Shown: positions 43,865 to 54,475 of the stretch, piece after piece
Position numbering within the stretch: position 1 is the first letter of the stretch
Layout: each line of letters opens with the position of its first letter
DNA from: Neurospora tetrasperma FGSC 2508
Lineage: Eukaryota; Ascomycota; Sordariomycetes; Sordariales; Sordariaceae
NCBI RefSeq assembly: GCF_000213175.1
Contig: NW_009799100.1
Location: forward strand, 1,481,887 to 1,545,886
DNA: 64,000 nucleotides
Direction of reading: 5' to 3'
Program-made: the position numbers and the translations under genes
The notes under the pieces: generated by a model
Told to the model about the DNA's origin: nothing
The model's database searches: none
Seen by the model: only the letters and a program-made list of their open reading frames with translations

Positions 43865-46800
43865 TTACAAGCCCCGTCTCTCCAAAGCTGCCGAGCCGAT
43901 TAATCTTGGCCAGTTGAAGGTTCTGACCTTGTCAGTCATCCATTCTAAAGCCTGTTCCATGACCTGTTCAACTGCGTCTCCCGCCGCTCGTCTCCCCGAA
44001 CCCCAAGTGTTGCCATTCCTCGGCAGGTTAGGGAATTCCTCTTCACAGAGCACATCAAAACGATTGTGGGACTGACTAGACTGTTGAGTACCTCGGTGAC
44101 GGTCACGAGGCTCATGTCTTGTCCGACCCCGGTCACTGCGTGACCTTTTCCAGTGACTTCCGAGAGAGATGTTGTAGGACTTCTCTCTGAACGACGCCTC
44201 GACTGCTTTTTCATTGATCTTGACAATGCGTTCAAGGTCCTCACCGAAATGGGGTAGAGAATACAAGCGATCCACCTGCTCACGAACTCCTTGATCATCG
44301 AGTAGTTGGTAATCAGTATCCCCTGAGGCAATGGCTTTGCTGAGGGCCTCCACCTTCTCAAGGTGTTCGGCTCTATACTTCTCGAGATTTTCCAGGGCGT
44401 CTTTGCGTCCTCCACTGTCGACTTTGAGCCGCTCCTGGTTAATGAGATGGTCGACGTACTCGACTGTTGCGTCATTGTAGGGCTCGATAGCATGACGCTT
44501 CAGGAAGAACCCAAACTGAATTGTTGCCTCTTGAACCTGTGCATATTCGAGCTTGTACTCCTCAATCGCCTTCTTCTTGATATCGATGGCCTTTTGCTTC
44601 AGTTCAAGTTCGGTGCCTCGTTTAAGCAGATCATTGGCAACTGTTTTGTCCTGGAACTTGTAGGTCCTGGAGCGGTAGTCGTAATAGATGTGCATGTGAT
44701 CCATGTAATTGTGATTGCAAACATTGCAGAATCCGTTGGGGCCCATTGATGCACACTTTTTCAGACCCTCGTGCCCTTTAGTGTTTCTCTTCACATGTAT
44801 CTCTTTAAGATAACAGGGTTTGTGGCACATGGTTTTGTAGACCACCGTCGTCTCGTTGGTTCCTTGAACACCGCTCCGAACTTCGACGCATCTGCGATGC
44901 GTACAGACTGTGCGAGGTTGTCCAACTTCATATGACTCGACGGTATCCCGTTGGACGTACAGACTCTTCACAAGCTCATCCCTTGAAAGCTCTGCCGTGC
45001 GAAGTTCCATGATAGCATCGTGATTGGCGGCAATGCTGCTGGCGATCTTTTGCGTAATGCGTGCCATTGGCTCTGTCAACTTCACGATGATGTCGCGAGT
45101 TTCGTTCAGGTTGACCGTGCTGCGTACATTATGCGGTTCGAGGACTTTCAAGTAGTCAAGAAGACGCCTGCATTCAGCGACAGAATAGTCCCAGCTTCGG
45201 GCATTATCCTCAAAAAGGCCCATGTCAACCCCCTTTTTCCGAGCTGCAAGGTAGCGAAAACTCTCGGAGTCAAAACAGTAGACATTGTGCTCGTAGAGCC
45301 CAAGCTTGACCGTTTTGTAGTTGTTCAAGAGCGTCTCAAGAGGCTTGAATGTGTCGCCAGGCTTGTAGTTGGAGCCCCGAGTGTTAGTAAAGCCGAAGAC
45401 GATGTTGGTGGCTGCATTTCGATGAAGTTGGGTCAACAATTCTTTGATGCAGAACCGAAACATGACTGTCAGTCGGGAAGCGTTTGGCTTGAGAAGGATG
45501 AGGATTCCGTGAAGTGTCTTGTACTTGCGAAGCACTGCCAGTATGTCGGCCATGTTCTTCTTGTCTTGGCTTAGACCTCTGGTGTCGCCAATACCCGGCG
45601 TATCAATGAGACGGACCCTCGTCTGGTCAATGTCAACAGTGTAAACGTTCGTCGACTGTGTAGCCGACTGCCCACGGGCTCCATCATGTTCATCCTGACT
45701 GATTCCCATTCTGATATCCTTTTGGACAAATCTCCCGCTTGCATCTGATTCGTCTTTCAGCTGGGTGCTGAAGGAAAAGGGTATCAAACACTTCAAGGCC
45801 TCTGCCTCAATTGCGTCTTGGAGAGCGCCGAACTGCAAGTAATTTGCGAATGCGTTGATCCAAGTTGACTTCCCCACGCCTGTCTCACCGAGGATCAGGA
45901 TGTTCAGCTCATCAAAGGGCTTGAGCTCGTCCAGCAGTTGAGCAAGCGTAGATCGATCGTAGGGTGACCAATTCGTCCCGTGTCTCTGATCTTGGCATTT
46001 GAAAGTCCAGCGATAGAATGGAGTCGCTCCGCAGTCGCAGTAGAGCCAGTCATCAACATGGCCGTATTCGACGAGACTACAACATGAGGCACAGATCCAT
46101 TGGCATCGAAGGGACTGGTCGCAAGCAGTATTCGGACAAGAAACCTTTACAGGTCTTCTCCGAACAGGCTTGGTGGTGATGGAGCGGTCCAACGCATCGC
46201 TGTCGTACTGCATTGTACAATTCGACATCAATACCTTTCGGTGTTCCAGCAAATCCTCGACCACAACTCGGCCGTTTCGGTAATGGCAGATGTATACCTT
46301 GTCCAGCAGTTGCCCAACGGCATCACAATCGACGGCCAGCATCAAAGACTTTTTGTTTTTGTTACCGCAAAGAAGTTCCCTGAATAGGTCGATAGTCTCA
46401 TGCCCCTCTGGTGTTTGTAATGAGCTGAAGCTGAAGTTCAAGACGAAGGTGTCCTCATGGGATTTGCACAACAGAATCGTTGACAGCATCGGCGATCCGT
46501 AACCAAGATATGTTGCGCCCAAGTGGCAGAGATTCTCCGCAAATTCAAGTCTCTTGCTGTCGTTCATCATAGCGCGGAGCGAACCAGGGGATAATTTGTG
46601 GTTTCTAGCGTTCATAAGTAGTGTGTGAAGCTGTTCCTCTGTTCCTTTACCATCACGGAAGGCCTGGAGAGCTGTTCCATAGCAGGACTTGAAGGAAAGT
46701 TCAGTTGACTGGACCAGTCGAGGTTGACTCATGATGAAGCGGACCTGATCCGGTGGAAGCGCTGTGGAGAATCTCTCGCATCGTGCAGCGAAACGGTTGA

Positions 46801-47701
46801 AATGCTGTTGTGCGTCAGCCCACTCGTCGAGGGATTGGATGAAGAAATCCAGGTATTTGGCGTTCGGCTGACGGATGATCGACGCTGTATGAACGTCGAC
46901 AAGATTGAAGAAGGCAAGGAGCGACAAGGGAACGAGCGTATATTGCACTGGATTTCCTCTGCCGTTGTTGGTAGCTGAAAGGCGACCTCGGAGTTTGCCA
47001 ACAAGGGAGGTAAGAGATTCAGCAGAGACTGGCGTGATCGGTTCACCATCGAGGGCATTGTTGAAAACAGACAGCGTGCAGCCTTTGAATATCTCGCGGT
47101 CCTCTTGCTGACGGCGGTTTGGAGCCGGCTCAACGGTGCCATTGGTATCAAGGGCAGCTAACTTGAGACTTTGGAAGTCATCGTCAAGGCAGTGTTGTAA
47201 GCGAGAAATGTGGTCGGGTTCTGGGGCTTCTGCATATGCTGTGACAATGAACTGGGCGCCCCAGCTGACACCAACAACGACGTGAGTAGCTTTGGTAGTG
47301 GTCAAGACATCGGTGAGGAGGAGTTCTTTGATGCCGCTGGCAGCAAGATTGAGATGTTCCTCGACCGTAGTGATGCTGTAATGGAGAGAAGACTGAGCAA
47401 AATGGTCCAAATGTCTGCGTTGATCGATGAGGTAAAGACCACAGTCGCTGACTGGGACAAGACCAGCCAGAATGCTGGCCCCAAGCTCAGGGCTAATGCC
47501 AAGTTCAACAAGCTTCTGGTGGAAGGTGACTGCCTTGCTGATATACGCATCCAGGTGGTTGTTGGGCTTCTCTTCCACCACACTGAGTGGGAACTCTTTG
47601 AAAAGCGCTTGGGGAAGGAAGGTATCGCTGCGTGCGTCGTAAAGACTCCCCAGGGTAGCCATGCCGCCCAATGCCGGACGTTTGAAGAAGGGCGAGGCCA
47701 T
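43865..47701 (-). CDS. SNTX-type N-terminal region fused to zinc-binding and GTPase domains, 1278 aa
   Basis: A single 3.8-kb exon on the minus strand, ATG at 47701. Residues 9-26 (PALGGMATLGSLYDARSD) match the opening motif of the SNTX (stonustoxin-like) protein family, many members of which are non-toxin proteins of fungi and animals. By family layout I read a MACPF/CDC-like part to about 260, a helical FAT-like part to about 385 and a thioredoxin-like part to about 500. Next is a Cys-rich zinc-ribbon-like segment (522-570). A GTPase domain follows: G1 GETGVGKS at 605-612, G3 DTPG at 700-703, and a possible G4 at FTNTRG (771-776), most like AIG1/TRAFAC GTPases. A second Cys/His-rich segment lies at 930-1003, then coiled coil (1020-1120) and a basic RS-like tail. 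Function is unknown; a defence or stress role is speculation. It is intact and shows no frameshift. Confidence 0.75.
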   Translation of the reverse strand: MASPFFKRPALGGMATLGSLYDARSDTFLPQALFKEFPLSVVEEKPNNHLDAYISKAVTFHQKLVELGISPELGASILAGLVPVSDCGLYLIDQRRHLDHFAQSSLHYSITTVEEHLNLAASGIKELLLTDVLTTTKATHVVVGVSWGAQFIVTAYAEAPEPDHISRLQHCLDDDFQSLKLAALDTNGTVEPAPNRRQQEDREIFKGCTLSVFNNALDGEPITPVSAESLTSLVGKLRGRLSATNNGRGNPVQYTLVPLSLLAFFNLVDVHTASIIRQPNAKYLDFFIQSLDEWADAQQHFNRFAARCERFSTALPPDQVRFIMSQPRLVQSTELSFKSCYGTALQAFRDGKGTEEQLHTLLMNARNHKLSPGSLRAMMNDSKRLEFAENLCHLGATYLGYGSPMLSTILLCKSHEDTFVLNFSFSSLQTPEGHETIDLFRELLCGNKNKKSLMLAVDCDAVGQLLDKVYICHYRNGRVVVEDLLEHRKVLMSNCTMQYDSDALDRSITTKPVRRRPVKVSCPNTACDQSLRCQWICASCCSLVEYGHVDDWLYCDCGATPFYRWTFKCQDQRHGTNWSPYDRSTLAQLLDELKPFDELNILILGETGVGKSTWINAFANYLQFGALQDAIEAEALKCLIPFSFSTQLKDESDASGRFVQKDIRMGISQDEHDGARGQSATQSTNVYTVDIDQTRVRLIDTPGIGDTRGLSQDKKNMADILAVLRKYKTLHGILILLKPNASRLTVMFRFCIKELLTQLHRNAATNIVFGFTNTRGSNYKPGDTFKPLETLLNNYKTVKLGLYEHNVYCFDSESFRYLAARKKGVDMGLFEDNARSWDYSVAECRRLLDYLKVLEPHNVRSTVNLNETRDIIVKLTEPMARITQKIASSIAANHDAIMELRTAELSRDELVKSLYVQRDTVESYEVGQPRTVCTHRRCVEVRSGVQGTNETTVVYKTMCHKPCYLKEIHVKRNTKGHEGLKKCASMGPNGFCNVCNHNYMDHMHIYYDYRSRTYKFQDKTVANDLLKRGTELELKQKAIDIKKKAIEEYKLEYAQVQEATIQFGFFLKRHAIEPYNDATVEYVDHLINQERLKVDSGGRKDALENLEKYRAEHLEKVEALSKAIASGDTDYQLLDDQGVREQVDRLYSLPHFGEDLERIVKINEKAVEASFREKSYNISLGSHWKRSRSDRGRTRHEPRDRHRGTQQSSQSHNRFDVLCEEEFPNLPRNGNTWGSGRRAAGDAVEQVMEQALEWMTDKVRTFNWPRLIGSAALERRGL

Positions 47702-48821
47702 TGTAGCCGGGGTGAAGAAGGGAGAAAATTGATTTACGATTGCAGAGTTCTAGGTGAAATATGGTTTGAGGTTGATGATCCCAGCGGTGTACAGTTGACC
47801 ATTTGCTGTGGACAGTCAGCGTTATATATAGGCCGGGAGTGTGGTTGATGTCCCGAGTCTGGACGTTCCCTTGAGGGAACAGACACCGTCTTTACTTTGT
47901 AAAAACACAGTGAGACTAGATGGGGAATGTGTAAATCAATACACATATTGGTACCAACCACGTAAAATCCATGAGGAGTGAAATCATTCACATAGGACCA
48001 AGCATATTCCATCAAAATCGCTACAAAGGGAACGTCATTCCGAGCATGACTTTCCATATTCCTGGGATTTTGCAACTGCAATTATCCTCCATTGAGGGCG
48101 AAGACCTTGCTGTTGCGTTTGCTTCCGTTTGGCCAAACAAATGACAGCCCAGGAATTGGACATGGCGTCGTGGGTTCAGAATGACTTCGGATATCAACCC
48201 GACTGATATGCAAGAGGCCCCAATTGCCGGGGTGGGTAAGCCAAGGACAGGCGAAATCTCTGACGAGACTTTCGTGATCCCGCATCACAAACAGATCGAG
48301 CGGAGTGACGGCTGAGGATTTTCCATTCACACACAGAGAATAGTGACAGGAAAATGCTCCCGTCCGTGTCCCACTTCCCTCCAAACGCCGGCAGAGTCAA
48401 AGTTTCCTGTTGTTCCTGAAATCCAGAGGGATACAAGCATGTTGAGAATGGGGAACAGGATCGAGCATGCGCGGTCGGGGTGATTGAAGGAAAATCACAG
48501 CTAGGTAGTGTGCAGTGCCTTGACCACTCAGCTATGTTGACTTGTTGTTGCGGTGTCTGAAAAAGAAGGGTCCTTTGAAAGTTTTGGAAGGTAAACAAGT
48601 CAAGTATCGAAGACCCCGGTCTGATTGATAAAGGAGATATGACTGTACGTAGCCATAAGGAAGGCGTCTACGCAGTCAAGCGGTTTGGAATATCGCAGGT
48701 ATGAGCTCTCGGCCTTGAACACAGCAGATTAGTTCAAACTTTCTCAATGGTCAATCAGTGACGGGATGCCATTTTGATCAAACGCTCTTCAGCCAGCCAT
48801 AACAACATTCAGAAGTCCTCT
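47702..48821. other. Tandem intergenic region, no gene recognised
   Basis: Lies between the SNTX-GTPase gene start and the PDX2 end, both minus strand. A tRNA-like A box at about 48507-48540 was examined and rejected. Open frames at 48082-48598 have no domain content. Confidence 0.5.
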
Positions 48822-49704
48822 TCACGACTGAGCCTGGACATCCCTTCCCCCAGACTTCAGCCCCTCAACAACTTGCTTCAACCACCAAGTATGTATCCTG
48901 ACATCATCCGTAAGTTCGGGGTGGAAACTCGTTCCGAAAACGTTGCCCTGCCGCACGGCAACAATGTCTTCGCCTTCTCCTGTCCCTTGTGGCTTTGGGT
49001 AAGTCCCCATTACCTCCACCTGATTTCCCTTTAGCTTGGCAACCTCATCAACCTCAGCGGTACCAGGACCAGAACTGATAATCTCCTCCACAACCGGTGC
49101 GCGGATAAACACTCCCCTGAAGGGCTCCCCTTCTTCCAGGAAAGGCAACCGCAAATCTCCCACAAAACTCTGGAGCTGTGTGCCGTAGCGGTTTCTGAGG
49201 ACTTTGACGTCCAGCCCACCAATGAGTTCTTGTCCGCCTTGTTTGGTTGCTGAGGCGGCGGAGGCGAGCATGACTAGGCCGGCGCAGGTGCCCCATGTTG
49301 GTTTGTGTTGAACTCTGTAGTGGTGGTGGGAGAGGTTAGCGATTTTACCCTTTTTTTTCCCCCTTATGGTTTGTTTGTTTGTTTGTTTTCCATTGGGGGA
49401 GACAGGGGAGGGAGCGAATAAAGACTTACTTGACGAATTCGCGGAGCGGATCAAGCAATCCCAGGCGTCTGGCAACGATAGCCATGGTTGTGCTTTCTCC
49501 TCCCGGGATAATGAGAGCGTCGCATTGCGAGAGTTGGGCGGCGGTACGGACTTGGATGAAGCTGAATTGTGGTGTCGGTGTCGATGATTGTGACGATAGT
49601 TGGGCAGCTGCCTTTTGGAGGAGGGAGATGTGCTCGATCACGCCGCCTTGGAGGGCTAGGACGCCGACTGTTATTTGTTGGGGGGTTACGGCGTCGACGG
49701 TCAT
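48822..49704 (-). CDS. pdx2: Pyridoxal 5'-phosphate synthase, glutaminase subunit PDX2/SNO, 255 aa
   Basis: Two exons on the minus strand: 49704-49430 and 49314-48822, with a 115-bp intron. The protein is a class I glutamine amidotransferase. It has VGVLALQGGVIEHISLL, the oxyanion/glutamine loop LIIPGGESTTMA, the nucleophile Cys in WGTCAGLVMLA (about residue 102) and the His/Glu pair in FGTSFHPELT (about H223 and E225). It releases ammonia from glutamine and feeds it to PDX1 in the cytosolic DXP-independent vitamin B6 pathway. Family length is about 200-250, so a loop insertion (near YPKPQGTGEGEDIVAV) slightly enlarges it. It is divergent from pdx1, as in Neurospora crassa. Confidence 0.95.
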
Positions 49705-51619
49705 TGTGTCTGTGTGTCGAAGTAATGTGGTGTTTGGTCCGAAGTGATGTTCTGTTCTGGGTCAATGGGATGAGTGACGACTGTGAGATGTTGATAGGTC
49801 TTTTGGCTACACTAGGTGAACGAGTGTACAAAACGGGCGATATCGGAAGGTCCTTGTCAGTGAAGTCTGAAATTTGTGTGGACTTGATGATGACTCTTCT
49901 TCGTTCCTGGGTCGGCTACTGTAACTCTGTCGCTAATGAACGTAGGAACAAAAAAAGAAGCCACGAGGGATGTTGATATCACCGAGATGTGTACCAAACC
50001 TATGGGCACCGGTTGGCAAAGCCGAATGTAGGCGGCAATGGTCGTATCGTTGGGATAATGGAATTGGTGTTGCCACTCGGGGGGTCTGTGCAATGATCGG
50101 GGGCCTGCGGGAGCGGGACGAGCGAGAATCTCCTGGTCTGTTGGTGGGGAGTCACGGCAGTCACAGTCATACACACACGGATCCCCGATCAATCATTGTC
50201 CGCGATCTCCCGTCCTCCTTCTCCAAACCTTCCGCGTAAACGCGAAACCCGACCCGGAAGTTTTCTGGGGGAGTCTGATCGGCACGGGAGGAGGTCCGTA
50301 AACCGGGACTGACTCGCTGTGTGAGAGCGTAGATCGGTATTGATTGCAAATTTTGGACTTGCCTCAGCGAATGTGTACCGCTGAATCACGTTCATGTCGG
50401 GGATTTATCTTCAACTTTACAAGCCACGGGAATTGTATTGTTCGATGTGTCTGGATGCTACGTTAAGTGCCGGCCTAGTAGTTCTTCTGTGGTGTAATTG
50501 GCTGTAAAGCATGGGGATAAATCCGACTTGAGTGAAAGTTTGCGGTATCCTGGTTCTCATGTGGTGTGCACTTGCCCCTCCAAGGCGAGCTCTTTTCTTG
50601 CCATTGCCAAGCTTCCAAGCAAGGAATAAGCGACGGAACCTGGAATGTTCGAGGGAAACATCCATTCAGCATCGAGGAAGAGCAAGCGAGGTTGAAGATA
50701 AGCGCGGGGTTACAGAAAATTTTCTAATCATGCAGGAACGATGCTTATTCAAACCTTTGTGCCTTCACTTTGCGTCTTCTATCCCAATTGCCAGTCAGTC
50801 AGTCAGAGCTGAGACGACAGAAGATGTGAGGCCGACAGATACCCAAAGCGGATATCCCGTTCGCTTTGATTGGCTTCCAACAAGCTCAAAATGAAACAGA
50901 AATCGATCGACGCCGGAAGGTTGACTGCCAAAACAAATGCAAAAAAGTGAATCGAGTTTGTCGAGTGTCGAGTGTTGGGCTAGAGAAATGACTAATACTT
51001 GTATACCACACAGTATGACTCCTATATGGATCCGAAGCGAAATACTATGTACTCGCGGGCAACACCGGGATCAACGGCTCTCAGACGTCCTCCTCTCGAT
51101 CGAATCCACAACAATTTCTATTTCATACTGCAACGCTGTTTTCTTGTACAACGGGACTTGCCATGTTGCCCACACTACTGCAGTGCCCGTGGGGAAACAA
51201 TGTGGGATGTCTTTCCTGGGCGAGGAAACTGTGAGGGTGTTGAAGGTCCAGATCGTCCGGTTTCGCCGCACATGGGTACCAAGACCTTCCTTTCTCATTC
51301 AGTGGATCGTATGTACGTACGTACCGAGGTACCTTTTTTCCCTCTCGAGCCCCTCCCTACACTCCCCGGTATGATCTGAGTCATCACGTAATGTCATTGC
51401 GCTTCAAAAAGTCTATTTCCACGACCTGTGCCCGTGACCAGTTGTTGTGATAGAAACAAAATAATCCAAGCACAAAACAAACCTAAGCTCTCAATTGTGG
51501 TTCTGGTTGAATCTATTACACCAACCTCCTCCCCTCTTCCCCTTACCACTCTCTCACGTTACGAGCCTTTTATCCACACATCCATCTCACCTCACAGAGA
51601 AACCATTACCACCCTCAAA
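49705..51619. other. Shared pdx2-pdx1 divergent promoter region, 1.9 kb
   Basis: No domain-bearing frame is found between the two starts. Co-regulation of the pair through this region is likely from the arrangement. A known B6 or starvation regulatory site cannot be assigned by eye. Confidence 0.6.
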
Positions 51620-52543
51620 ATGGCCTCCACATCCACCACCAACGGCGACTCCTTCACCGTCAAGGCCGGTCTCGCCCAGATGCTTAAGGGCGGTGTCATC
51701 ATGGACGTCACCACCCCCGCCGAGGCTCGCATCGCCGAAGAGGCCGGCGCCTGCGCCGTCATGGCTCTCGAGCGCATCCCCTCCGACATCCGCGCCGCCG
51801 GCGGCGTAGCGCGCATGTCCAACCCGTCCATGATCAAGGAAATCCAGGCCGCGGTCACCATCCCCGTCATGGCCAAGGCCCGTATCGGCCACGTGACCGA
51901 GTGCCGCATCCTGGAGCAGCTGGGCGTCGACTACATCGATGAGAGCGAAGTCTTGACCCCGGCCGATGACACGTACCACGTGCAAAAGGACCAGTTCAAG
52001 GCTCCCTTTGTCTGCGGATGCAGGAACTTGGGCGAGGCGCTCAGGAGAATCAAGGAGGGCGCGGCCATGATCAGGACCAAGGGTGAGGCCGGCACGGGAG
52101 ATGTCGTCGAGGCGGTGAAGCACATCAGGACCGTCAACGCCGAGATTGCTCAGGCTAAGGCGGCGTTGGCCAGTGGTGGTGAGCTGGCGGTGGCCAAGAT
52201 GGCGAGGGAGATCGGTGCCGATGTTGAGCTCCTCAAGAAGACTGCTGAGCTCGGAAGGCTGCCGGTGGTCAACTTTGCTGCCGGAGGTGTGGCGACGCCC
52301 GCGGACGCGGCGCTCATGATGGAGTTTGGGTGCGATGGTGTGTTTGTGGGTAGCGGTATCTTCAAGGATGCCAAGACGCCTGAGCACGCGTTGCAGAGGG
52401 CGAGGGCGGTTGTCAAGGCTGTGGCTAACTGGAATGACTATGGTGCGTTGGTTGAGGCGTGCATTGAGCACGGTGAGGCTATGAAGGGTATCAGCAATGC
52501 GGGTATGAAGCCCGAGGAGAGAATGGCTGGAAGGGGTTGGTAG
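51620..52543 (+). CDS. pdx1: Pyridoxal 5'-phosphate synthase, synthase subunit PDX1/SNZ, 307 aa
   Basis: Single exon; the ATG at 51620 (TCAAAATGGCC) gives the usual length. The frame is open further upstream, but that part is not conserved. A (beta/alpha)8 barrel is indicated by [20 protein letters not shown], the Lys of VMAKARIGH (about K86, the site of ribose 5-phosphate Schiff base), and the second Lys in [11 protein letters not shown] (about K154). The Asp of IMDV (about D29) is also at a catalytic position. [18 protein letters not shown] and [13 protein letters not shown] hold the phosphate-binding loop. It makes pyridoxal phosphate from ribose 5-phosphate, glyceraldehyde 3-phosphate and ammonia supplied by PDX2. 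Family members form dodecamers. GC-rich third codon positions suggest high expression. Confidence 0.97.
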   Translation: MASTSTTNGDSFTVKAGLAQMLKGGVIMDVTTPAEARIAEEAGACAVMALERIPSDIRAAGGVARMSNPSMIKEIQAAVTIPVMAKARIGHVTECRILEQLGVDYIDESEVLTPADDTYHVQKDQFKAPFVCGCRNLGEALRRIKEGAAMIRTKGEAGTGDVVEAVKHIRTVNAEIAQAKAALASGGELAVAKMAREIGADVELLKKTAELGRLPVVNFAAGGVATPADAALMMEFGCDGVFVGSGIFKDAKTPEHALQRARAVVKAVANWNDYGALVEACIEHGEAMKGISNAGMKPEERMAGRGW

Positions 52544-53281
52544 AGAGTGTGAGGATGTGGTGATGTTGATAGCATGTTTGATTTATATAAAAGCACAGTC
52601 AGAACTAAAAAGGGGCTCGGAACGGCACCCAGGAGATGGTTGAGTTGCAACCCCGAGGAGCTTCTGCCGTTAGTTACACGATATGAATATGATGAGAGAA
52701 CTGTTCAAGCCATGGCTTTATTACCCAAGTTAATACCAAGAAGTGCTGGCAGAAGAATCTAGTGACCGCCTTGTAACAGTCTATACCGACTCAAGATGAG
52801 AGACGTTTGACTCCCCTTTGACCTCTTTTCTTATTTGATTATCCGTTTCTTTTCCCTTTCCATCCCTTATGTGAAATGCCATTGAGAATGGTCTCCCGCT
52901 GCCATGGATAGTCCTCGAGGCTTTATTACCCACCTCAACTGTGAAATATTATTTGCAACCTGAATGTCCTCGTAACTGGTAGAGAACAAGAGAAACAAAC
53001 CCTGATTATAGTACCGCTTGACCCTGGTGCAAAGTCACCGGACAGCATCAAAACAGGTAAATCATAAGCGCTCATACATATGTGTCATGTACCATTAGTC
53101 AGACCGCACACGTCTCAACTGTCAAAACTGAAGGTTGCAGTCCTTGCTTCTGCACAACCTCGATCAACACAGCATCAAACCGCGAATCGATCAGAATTGC
53201 CAACTCATGTAGCTCTGCCTTGGCTTCTTGAACATCAACCCAAAGCTCTTTCCTCAGTTCTCCGCACCAGGCCCCGGTATA
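52544..53281. other. Convergent intergenic region
   Basis: 3' ends of pdx1 (plus) and the FAR1-type gene (minus). No gene or RNA seen. Confidence 0.6.
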
Positions 53282-53437
53282 CTAGGGCTCTGCATCATCA
53301 TTATCCGACTCCAAGTTCGGGTCCGGCACCTGCAAGTCCGACGGCAACGGCGGCATCAACTAAGGCTCTGCATCATCATCATCCGATTCCAAGTCCGGGT
53401 CCGGCACCTGTAAGTCCGACGGCAACGGCGGCATCAT
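53282..53437. repeat. 78-bp tandem duplication of the FAR1-type gene's last 25 codons plus stop
   Basis: Copy 1 (53282-53359) and copy 2 (53360-53437) align end to end. The internal differences I count are all transitions: G/A near the stop and four C/T changes. One A/T mismatch is at the far edge. On the minus strand each copy ends in GAGCC[T/C]TAG. Copy 2 is the coding end of the gene; copy 1 lies after the stop as 3' untranslated sequence, with its own in-register stop codon. Confidence 0.9.
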
Positions 53438-54475
53438 TTCCACATTGGTCGGCTGAAGCGGCGGTGGCTGATGCTCAGGCGGAATGAGCGTATACGGCAA
53501 GTTGGTTGGGAGACCCTGAGCAGCCGCATCGGCCGCCGCCTTCCGTTCGTCCTCCCTCTTGATCTTGGCCAACATGTTGCGCACATCGCTCTTCTTGACA
53601 TACTGGTACTTGTCCCCGAACGAGATGCGAATCCCAATCGTCAGCTGCCTAAGGGTGCACTGGGCGTCGCGGTGCATGATCTTGAGCCAACGGGCGCCGT
53701 CCTGCTCGATCTTGCGGAACTGAGCAGGGACGTTGACGCCGGGCTGCTCGCCCGTGAAGGGTTCGTGGTTGTGCTCGGCGCACTGGACGACCACGCGCCA
53801 CTTGTCGTCGTACGGCCACGCTTTCTCCTGGACGGCCTTCATCTTCATCGGACACCCCGTCTTGGTCGACCGCGATTGTCGAATCCCCCGGCTGTGAGAG
53901 GTGTACGTCTTGCCGCCCTTGGAACAGCAGAGGTTGTACCTCCGGTAGTGGCCGTCCGGGTCCCGGTTGAGCGAGGACACAATCACGCAGGCGTAGCCCT
54001 GCGACCGCGTGAAGGCTTTGAGGTCCGTCTGGAGCGCTTCAAAGGTGGGATACAAGCGGTCCTGGGGAGGGGGCAGGAGAGCCATTTGGAAGTTGGGCCG
54101 GGCCGGCTGTGGTTGCCCTTGGCCGCCGGACGGACCGGGCTGGCCCTGCTGAGCTTGCTGATCATGAAGTTGCTGCTGCTGCTGGGACTGTGGTTGCTGC
54201 TGTTGGCCTTGCTGAGTGCCAGTAGCACTTTGGTTCGGGATAGGTTGGAGTTGTTGCTGAGTGTATCCAGCCTGCTGGTGTTGATGGATAGCTGAACTGG
54301 CCGCTTGGCCCTGGGGCGGCGGGTTTTGCGGTTGGAAATTGTGGAACTGGTGTAATTGTTGCTGTTGTTGCTGCATTTGCTGTTGCATTTGAGGTTGGGC
54401 CGGCTGAGGAGTCATCTGCAGCTGATGCTGCCCGTGTTGGCCCATGGCCGCCGTCTTGGGCTGTCCTCTAGGCAT
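53360..54475 (-). CDS. FAR1/WRKY-GCM1-type zinc-finger protein, Gln-rich, 371 aa
   Basis: Single exon on the minus strand. Residues 1-130 are Gln-rich with long Q runs. A domain at about 140-245 has YPTFEALQTDLKAFTRSQGY, RYNLCCSKGGKTYTS, TGCPMKMKAV and the ligands C183/C184, C208, H235 and H237 (VQCAEHNHEPF). This spacing is typical of the FAR1 DNA-binding domain of the WRKY-GCM1 superfamily, which is shared with Mutator-like transposases. No transposase catalytic domain follows; instead a conserved helical stretch (QCTLRQLTIGIRISFGDKYQ) and a short acidic end are present. It is probably a nuclear DNA-binding protein and may be a domesticated transposon part. It could alternatively be a short fungal family of its own. 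Confidence 0.8.
   Translation of the reverse strand: MPRGQPKTAAMGQHGQHQLQMTPQPAQPQMQQQMQQQQQQLHQFHNFQPQNPPPQGQAASSAIHQHQQAGYTQQQLQPIPNQSATGTQQGQQQQPQSQQQQQLHDQQAQQGQPGPSGGQGQPQPARPNFQMALLPPPQDRLYPTFEALQTDLKAFTRSQGYACVIVSSLNRDPDGHYRRYNLCCSKGGKTYTSHSRGIRQSRSTKTGCPMKMKAVQEKAWPYDDKWRVVVQCAEHNHEPFTGEQPGVNVPAQFRKIEQDGARWLKIMHRDAQCTLRQLTIGIRISFGDKYQYVKKSDVRNMLAKIKREDERKAAADAAAQGLPTNLPYTLIPPEHQPPPLQPTNVEMMPPLPSDLQVPDPDLESDDDDAEP

Noticed and set aside
48507-48540. tRNA-like A box on minus (TAGCTGAGTGGTCAAGG)
   Set aside because: The D-arm pattern fits, but no anticodon stem can be paired and no matching 3' acceptor is found; the downstream GCTCGATCC is not at the right distance.
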